Origin: Candidatus Aenigmatarchaeota archaeon
Lineage (GTDB): Archaea > Aenigmatarchaeota > Aenigmatarchaeia > CG10238-14 > SCSR01
Assembly: GCA_030615205.1 (NCBI GenBank)
Contig: JAUWZS010000002.1
Location: 1-64,000 of the forward strand
Length of the DNA: 64,000 nucleotides
Direction: 5' to 3'
The number at the start of each line of letters is the position of its first letter. Position 1 is the first letter of the stretch. The notes under the pieces were generated by a model. That model was not told where the DNA came from, ran no database searches, and saw only the letters and a program-made list of their open reading frames with translations. The position numbers and the translations under genes were made by a program. Below, piece after piece: positions 59,928 to 64,000 of the stretch.

Positions 59928-61382
59928 CTATTTTTTCTTCTTAATTTTTTTAAATTTCCATCTAGTACCTTTGATTGTATCCTCGATTAAAACGCCGAAT
60001 TCTTCGCTCAAGCGCTTCCTTATCTCATCTGCTTCTTGATATTTGCCTATTTTCCTGAACTCTTCACGCTTTTTAATAAGCTCTTTCACCTCATCGCTCA
60101 GCTCCTTTTTCTTTGCTGGCTTCACGTCTTTTAGTCGCAGACCCAAGACCTCGTCGAACTTCAACAGTAGCTTCAGTTTGTTTTTGTCGCTGATTTGTTT
60201 TTCACGCACCACTTTCCAAGCCACGCTCAGTGCAGTCGGTGTGTTTAGGTCGTCATTTATTGCTTTCAAAAATTTGGTTTCATATGTTTCGATTTTCTTT
60301 TTATTGTTTTTCATTTTCTTTTTTGATTTTTTCCATTCGAGCACACGCTCTCGTAGCGTGTCTAATGCACGTTCGGCTGCTTCTAAACTTTCCCAAGTGA
60401 AATTAATCTTTGAGCGATAATGCGCTGTGAGGAACAGATAACGCAATGCAAACGGATCGGTGCCTTTAGCTTCAATATCAGCCATATTGTAAAAGTTTTG
60501 TTTGCTTTTGCTCATCTTGCCGCCGTCCACAAGCAGGAACTCATTATGCAACCAGAATCTTACCGGCTCTTTGCCAGTTGCAGCTTTGGCTTGTGCGATT
60601 TCGTTTGGATGATGTATGGGTATATGATCCACGCCGCCTGTGTGGATGTCAAAAGTTTCACCTAGATATTTTGTACTCATTACCGAGCACTCTATATGCC
60701 AGCCCGGGAAGCCCACTCCCCATGGCGACCGCCATTCCATTTGCCTTTTCATACGCTTAGGCGAGAATTTCCATAGCGCAAAATCGGTTACGTTTCTCTT
60801 TTCAGCACTGAACCTTATTCTCGCTCCTGGTTTGAGCCCTTCGATTTTTTTCTTATCCAATCCAGCAAGTTTCCCATAGTCGCTAAGCTTGGACGTATCG
60901 AAGTATATGCCATCGCTCGTTTTGTACGTATACCCGTTCTTCTCAATTTTCTTAATAAATTTAATCATGTCTTTTATATGATCAGTAGCTTTGCATATTT
61001 TGTCCGCTCGTTGTACGTTGAGCTTGTGCATCGCATCGAAAAAATCTTTTGTGTAGAATTTTGCAATTTCCCATGCACTCATCTTTTTTTCTCTTGCTGC
61101 TTTTTCTACTTTATCCTCACCAGTATCCGCGTCTGAAGTAAGATGGCCAACATCTGTGATATTCATTACTTGCTTGATTCGAAAACCATTGAATTTCAAC
61201 GCTCGCCTTAACACATCCACAAAAACATACGCACGGAAGTGTCCCAAATGCGCATAATCATACACAGTCGGACCGCAGCTGTACATCTTAACTAAGCCTG
61301 GCTTTAGCGACTTGAATATTTGCTTTCGCCTACCCATAGTGTTGAACAATCTTAAAGGAATCTTTTTCGTTTGTTTTTTCAT
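59928..61382 (-). CDS. cysS: Cysteinyl-tRNA synthetase
   Basis: A 484-residue class-I CysRS. YSCGPTVYDYAHLGHFRAYVF holds the zinc Cys and HLGH (HIGH) motif. KMSKSKQNF is the KMSKS loop. ECSVMSTKYLGETFDIHTGGVDHIPIHHPNE gives other metal and binding residues. AGTGATGGA precedes ATG 61382. It lies 30 bp downstream of the tRNA-Cys gene and is thus in the same transcription unit as cysK. Confidence 0.95.
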   Translation of the reverse strand: MKKQTKKIPLRLFNTMGRRKQIFKSLKPGLVKMYSCGPTVYDYAHLGHFRAYVFVDVLRRALKFNGFRIKQVMNITDVGHLTSDADTGEDKVEKAAREKKMSAWEIAKFYTKDFFDAMHKLNVQRADKICKATDHIKDMIKFIKKIEKNGYTYKTSDGIYFDTSKLSDYGKLAGLDKKKIEGLKPGARIRFSAEKRNVTDFALWKFSPKRMKRQMEWRSPWGVGFPGWHIECSVMSTKYLGETFDIHTGGVDHIPIHHPNEIAQAKAATGKEPVRFWLHNEFLLVDGGKMSKSKQNFYNMADIEAKGTDPFALRYLFLTAHYRSKINFTWESLEAAERALDTLRERVLEWKKSKKKMKNNKKKIETYETKFLKAINDDLNTPTALSVAWKVVREKQISDKNKLKLLLKFDEVLGLRLKDVKPAKKKELSDEVKELIKKREEFRKIGKYQEADEIRKRLSEEFGVLIEDTIKGTRWKFKKIKKKK

Positions 61383-61411
61383 TCCATCACTTCTAGAGGA
61401 TTCAATCTAAA

Positions 61412-61486
61412 AGCTGAGGATGGGATTTGAACCCATAATCTTCCGCTCTGCAGGCGGACGCGTTAACCAGATTCCGCCACCTCAGC
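61412..61486 (-). tRNA. tRNA-Cys(GCA)
   Basis: A 75-nt cloverleaf: acceptor GCUGAGG/CCUCAGC, anticodon stem UCCGC/GCGGA, loop CUGCAGA with anticodon GCA at 61449-61451, discriminator U. CCA is not encoded and there is no intron. It sits between cysK (36 bp upstream) and cysS (29 bp downstream), same strand. Confidence 0.93.
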
Positions 61487-61522
61487 TTAATTTAATTTAT
61501 ATTTTTACTTTTTATTAACTCC

Positions 61523-62521
61523 TTATTTAAACAAATCGGTGCTTAAATAACGCTCACCACCGTCAGGCAATATCGCTACTATTGTTTTCCCGGTGCCAAG
61601 TTTCTTTGCTTTCTGTAGCGCTATATGCATAACTGCGCCCGAGCTCATACCGACCAGCAAGCCTTCTTTTAGTGCCAACTGCCTTGCTGTTTCGAACGCG
61701 TCCTCATCTTTTATATTGATTTTTTCGTCCAATTTCCTGCTCACGTATATGCTTGGCACATAAGCCTCTTTCATGTTTTTCATACCTTGCAATTTGTGGC
61801 CTATGTAAGGCTCGACACCCACAATTTTTATTTCCGGGTTTAATTCCTTCAGCCGTTTGCCAGTGCCCATAATTGTTCCAGTTGTGCCCATAGCTGCGAT
61901 TACCATATCTACGCGACCTCCAGTCTGTTCCCATATTTCCGTAGCTGTTGTTTCGTAATGTGCTTGCGGATTCCATTTGTTGTTGAATTGATTTGGCAAG
62001 AAATATTTTTCTGGTTCGTCTCGTACCATTGCATACGCTTGTTCTATTGCACCATCCGTCCCTTTCTCCTTTGGTGTCAGCAGCAGCTCGGCACCGAATG
62101 CACGTAAGATTTTTCTCCTCTCGATGCTAACTGACTCTGGCATAACAAAAAGTGCGCGGTAGCCTTTTACTGCTGCGACTATTGCCAAGCCAATGCCTGT
62201 ATTGCCTGATGTAGGCTCTAAAATAATTTTATCTTTTGTTAGTTTGCCCTCGCGTTCTGCAGCTTCAATCATAAACTTCGCAATTCTATCCTTAATCGAG
62301 CCACCAATATTCTGCCGCTCAAGCTTTGCAAGAACTGTTGCATCACCTGGCCCGACGAGTTTGTTTATTTTTACAAGTGGTGTGTTTCCGATTAAATCCA
62401 AAACAGAATTTGCAATAGAATTATGAGCAGGATTGGAATGAACAGACTTAGGATTAGCAATAGGTTTAACTTTAGCATTTGCATTCGACGCATTTACAGC
62501 ATGCACAGCAAAAACGTTCAC
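61523..62521 (-). CDS. cysK: Cysteine synthase (PLP, CysK/O-acetylserine sulfhydrylase type)
   Basis: A 332-residue beta-family PLP enzyme. Motifs: IGNTPLVKINKLVG, the PLP lysine in GGSIKDRIAKFMIE, PTSGNTGIGLAIVAAVKG, MGTTGTIMGTGKRLKELNP, and GMSSGAVMHIALQKA near the C-terminus. Residues 1-35 (MNVFAVHAVNASNANAKV...) are low-complexity and have no counterpart in the family. No ATG lies in this frame before the domain: GTG 62521 and TTG about 62401 are the options. Frame and start are complicated by the overlapping Cys-rich ORF. Confidence 0.88.
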   Translation of the reverse strand: MNVFAVHAVNASNANAKVKPIANPKSVHSNPAHNSIANSVLDLIGNTPLVKINKLVGPGDATVLAKLERQNIGGSIKDRIAKFMIEAAEREGKLTKDKIILEPTSGNTGIGLAIVAAVKGYRALFVMPESVSIERRKILRAFGAELLLTPKEKGTDGAIEQAYAMVRDEPEKYFLPNQFNNKWNPQAHYETTATEIWEQTGGRVDMVIAAMGTTGTIMGTGKRLKELNPEIKIVGVEPYIGHKLQGMKNMKEAYVPSIYVSRKLDEKINIKDEDAFETARQLALKEGLLVGMSSGAVMHIALQKAKKLGTGKTIVAILPDGGERYLSTDLFK

Positions 62522-62525
62522 CCAT
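62472..62525 (-). CDS. Cysteine-rich leader peptide overlapping cysK
   Basis: A 17-codon ORF on the minus strand from ATG 62525. The product is MGERF followed by CCACCKCVECKC: seven Cys in the last 12 residues, all TGC or TGT. AGGTGA (62531-62536) lies exactly 5 nt upstream, the best Shine-Dalgarno context at this locus. It ends TAA 62472 inside the cysK N-terminal extension, read in the +1 frame. This resembles cysteine attenuator leader peptides; it could sense Cys-tRNA level for the following cysK-tRNA-Cys-cysS genes (inference). Confidence 0.65.
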   Translation of the reverse strand: MGERFCCACCKCVECKC

Positions 62526-62530
62526 CTGTT

Positions 62531-62571
62531 TCACCTTAGGATTTTATACAATCTAAAGTTTAAAAAGCTAT
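62531..62571 (-). promoter_or_regulatory. Promoter and Shine-Dalgarno of the cysteine module
   Basis: On the minus strand a TTTTTAAAC box (about 62562-62571) would place transcription start near 62540, a short leader before the AGGTGA at 62536-62531. A second TATAAAAT lies at about 62542-62549. The SD sits 5 nt from ATG 62525 and 9 nt from GTG 62521, so one ribosome site could serve both reading frames. Confidence 0.45.
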
Positions 62572-62591
62572 CTGATTCGCTCTTTTTTTGT

Positions 62592-62870
62592 CTACTTTTT
62601 CTTTTTCTTCTTCGCTTCTTTTTTCAGTTTGAGGAAACGCATCTCATTGCCGCATTTACTGCATCGTACAAGAAACTTTCTCTTTGTTCCTTCGCCGATA
62701 ACTAGAGGCTCCTCCCACAGCTCGTGACGCTTCTCGCTAAATCCGCATTCTGGGCATGTATAATCCACGAGCGCTTTTGGTTGCTCTTTCAGCTTTACAA
62801 TTCTTACTTTTCCTTTAACTTCGCCAGCTTTGTTTGTCAACTCGCGTGTTGTTACAAATTCGATTGCCAT
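62592..62870 (-). CDS. Conserved zinc-ribbon protein (TFIIS-like ribbon)
   Basis: A 92-residue protein with CPECGFSEKRHELWEEPLVIGEGTKRKFLVRCSKCGNEMRFLKL, a CxxC...CxxC ribbon, preceded by a short beta region (VTTRELTNKAGEVKGKVRIVKL) and ended by a poly-Lys tail. I cannot name it; similar short ribbons occur near eL40 in small archaeal genomes. 43 bp from eL40, same strand, so probably co-transcribed. Confidence 0.6.
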   Translation of the reverse strand: MAIEFVTTRELTNKAGEVKGKVRIVKLKEQPKALVDYTCPECGFSEKRHELWEEPLVIGEGTKRKFLVRCSKCGNEMRFLKLKKEAKKKKKK

Positions 62871-62913
62871 ATTTGATACCTAAGTACTTTTTTACGCCTG
62901 ACTTTTTCACATC

Positions 62914-63093
62914 TTATTTTTTCACACCTGGTTTTCTTTTCGGCCGCAATGCTTTCGATCCGCACTTTCTGCATTTTACCTTACCCACGCGCACATGCCT
63001 AGCATCCGCACGAATTTTGCTTTTGCAGACCTTACATACAAAAACGCGATGAAAGAGCCTAGCTGTTGCTTCTGGAAATATCTTCTTTGTCAT
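62914..63093 (-). CDS. rpl40e: Ribosomal protein eL40
   Basis: A 59-residue protein: FPEATARLFHRVFVCKVCKSKIRAD... followed by KCRKCGSKALRPKRK. The CxxC...CxxC zinc site is intact. Below the usual length cut-off for ORF calling. Confidence 0.92.
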   Translation of the reverse strand: MTKKIFPEATARLFHRVFVCKVCKSKIRADARHVRVGKVKCRKCGSKALRPKRKPGVKK

Positions 63094-63180
63094 AGTATCA
63101 TGCTCTCTATCACATTATTTGTCTTCTATAAAATAAACTTAAGTTAAATTTAAATATTAAATGAAATGTAGGGGAATTAG

Positions 63181-63780
63181 ATGATTGAGACTAAAAAGAT
63201 TAAACGTGAAATCCGCATCCTGGGATTTGATGATGCTGCTTTCGAGCCTAACACAGCAGGCGAGAGCGTGCCGGTTATTGGCGTTGTCTATCGTGGCGGC
63301 GACTTTATAGATGGCATGCTGCGTACGGATATAACTATAGACGGCATGGATTCGACTGATAAGCTCATTGAACGGATAAATTCCACGCGGCACAAGCAGC
63401 AGCTCAAAGTGATTATGTTTGACGGCATAACACTCGGCGGGTTTAATATAATAGATATACACAGGCTTCACGAGCAGACAGGACTGCCTGTCATAGTTAT
63501 AGCACGGAAAATGCCAAATTTTGAAGATGTACAAAAAGCTTTAAAAAATTTCAAAGACTATAAAATACGGTGGAAACTCATCAAAAAAGCAGGAGAGCCT
63601 AAACAGTGCGTTTTAAAAGGAGGAAAAAAGGTATATTATCAATCAGTAGGCCTAAGCGATAAAAAAGCAGAAGAAATAATAATATTAAGTTCAACACGGA
63701 GTTTCATACCAGAGCCTTTGCGTGTTGCACATCTAATCGCAACAGCCATTGTAAAAGGTGAGAGTAGTGGTCGTGCGTAA
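63181..63780 (+). CDS. DUF99 family protein (endonuclease V-like fold)
   Basis: A 199-residue protein with IRILGFDDAAFEP, VVYRGGDFIDGMLRTDITIDG, KVIMFDGITLGGFNIIDI and the final STRSFIPEPLRVAHLIATAI. Archaeal DUF99 proteins share an RNase-H-like fold with endonuclease V. Biochemical role unknown. ATG 63181. Confidence 0.88.
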   Translation: MIETKKIKREIRILGFDDAAFEPNTAGESVPVIGVVYRGGDFIDGMLRTDITIDGMDSTDKLIERINSTRHKQQLKVIMFDGITLGGFNIIDIHRLHEQTGLPVIVIARKMPNFEDVQKALKNFKDYKIRWKLIKKAGEPKQCVLKGGKKVYYQSVGLSDKKAEEIIILSSTRSFIPEPLRVAHLIATAIVKGESSGRA

Positions 63781-64000
63781 GAGCCGTAACATACGTAGAG
63801 AAGAAGAAAAATTCGGAGCAAGAAGAGCTAGGCAAAGAACAACGCTCAAGTGGAAAACAAAACCAAAGCGGAAAATAAAGTCCACTTCGAGAGCAAATAC
63901 TATTAATGCCACTTGGAAAAAACTGACAGGAGGATGGACAGGCGCAATATTCTATGTTTTTCTCGGCATTGGACTTGCTTTGCTTGCAAGGCAGACGCTT
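63767..64000 (+). CDS. Partial membrane protein, possibly signal peptidase I
   Basis: 78 codons before the window edge from GTG 63767, which has GGTGA 5 nt upstream and overlaps the DUF99 stop. A 60-residue basic N-terminus (RARQRTTLKWKTKPKRKIKS) leads into a hydrophobic segment (GAIFYVFLGIGLALLARQTL). Archaeal signal peptidases begin similarly; the catalytic Ser is outside the window, so the call is weak. Confidence 0.35.
   Translation, partial: MVVRKSRNIRREEEKFGARRARQRTTLKWKTKPKRKIKSTSRANTINATWKKLTGGWTGAIFYVFLGIGLALLARQTL

Noticed and set aside
63781-64000. Confident assignment of signal peptidase I at the right edge
   Set aside because: The catalytic region is beyond the window; only the basic N-terminus and one hydrophobic segment are visible.

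Overview
The window is chromosomal DNA of a small-genome archaeon. The evidence is SecY and DUF106, Cbf5, a TFB, a KH-less archaeal CPSF/RNase J-like nuclease, a GINS subunit, RNase P Rpp29, and archaeal ribosomal proteins (eL14, eL19, eL32, eL34, eL40, eL42, eS4, eS27). Start sites typically carry a GGTGA-type Shine-Dalgarno sequence. A single-chain DNA primase (PriS fold plus a PriL-type four-cysteine domain) points to a DPANN lineage; I cannot resolve the phylum from this sequence.

Layout. (1) 1-12225: an integrated mobile element, probably running past the left edge. It ends at a tyrosine recombinase that abuts the 3' end of an intron-bearing tRNA-Ser(UGA). It holds AbrB, RHH and HTH regulators, a cassette of secreted or membrane proteins (855-5877), a 650-bp gene-free region rich in inverted repeats, and a tight minus-strand replication-like operon (10340 to 7449). 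(2) 12226-16950: an OB-fold protein, cbf5, two surface proteins, a HAD phosphatase and eL14. (3) 17005-19403: a threonine module made of a frameshifted small gene, a ThrRS without the N-terminal editing domain, tRNA-Thr(GGU), tRNA-Thr(UGU) and a YbaK-family deacylase, packed so tightly that they look like one transcript. (4) 19506-39566: ribosomal protein genes in two opposed blocks. The minus block runs uS8 to secY-DUF106-eL34. The plus block runs uL3 to uS14 and is interrupted by unrelated genes: a 2-hydroxyacid dehydrogenase, a PRC-barrel fragment, a giant surface protein with a pilin, and a small membrane protein. (5) 39601-50611: prepilin peptidase, SerRS, an APC permease, TyrRS, TFB, a CPSF-like nuclease, and phosphoglycerate mutase-HAD-enolase. 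(6) 50608-53669: eS27, eL42, GINS and the fused primase. (7) 53864-59828: two circularly permuted ATP-grasp enzymes, a class-I glutaminase, an N-formylglutamate-amidohydrolase-like protein with a second C-terminal fragment, and two RimK-like ATP-grasps, one degenerate. This looks like an uncharacterised peptide-ligation or modification system. (8) 59928-62536: a cysteine module of cysK, tRNA-Cys(GCA) and cysS. It is headed by a 17-codon ORF with seven cysteine codons that overlaps the cysK 5' end and looks like an attenuator or leader peptide. (9) 62592-64000: a zinc-ribbon protein, eL40, DUF99 and the start of a membrane protein, possibly signal peptidase.

The most novel items are the cysteine-rich leader at cysK, the ThrRS/tRNA-Thr/deacylase module, and the ATP-grasp cluster. 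Functional assignments rest on motif recognition by eye and remembered family features; no database search was run.
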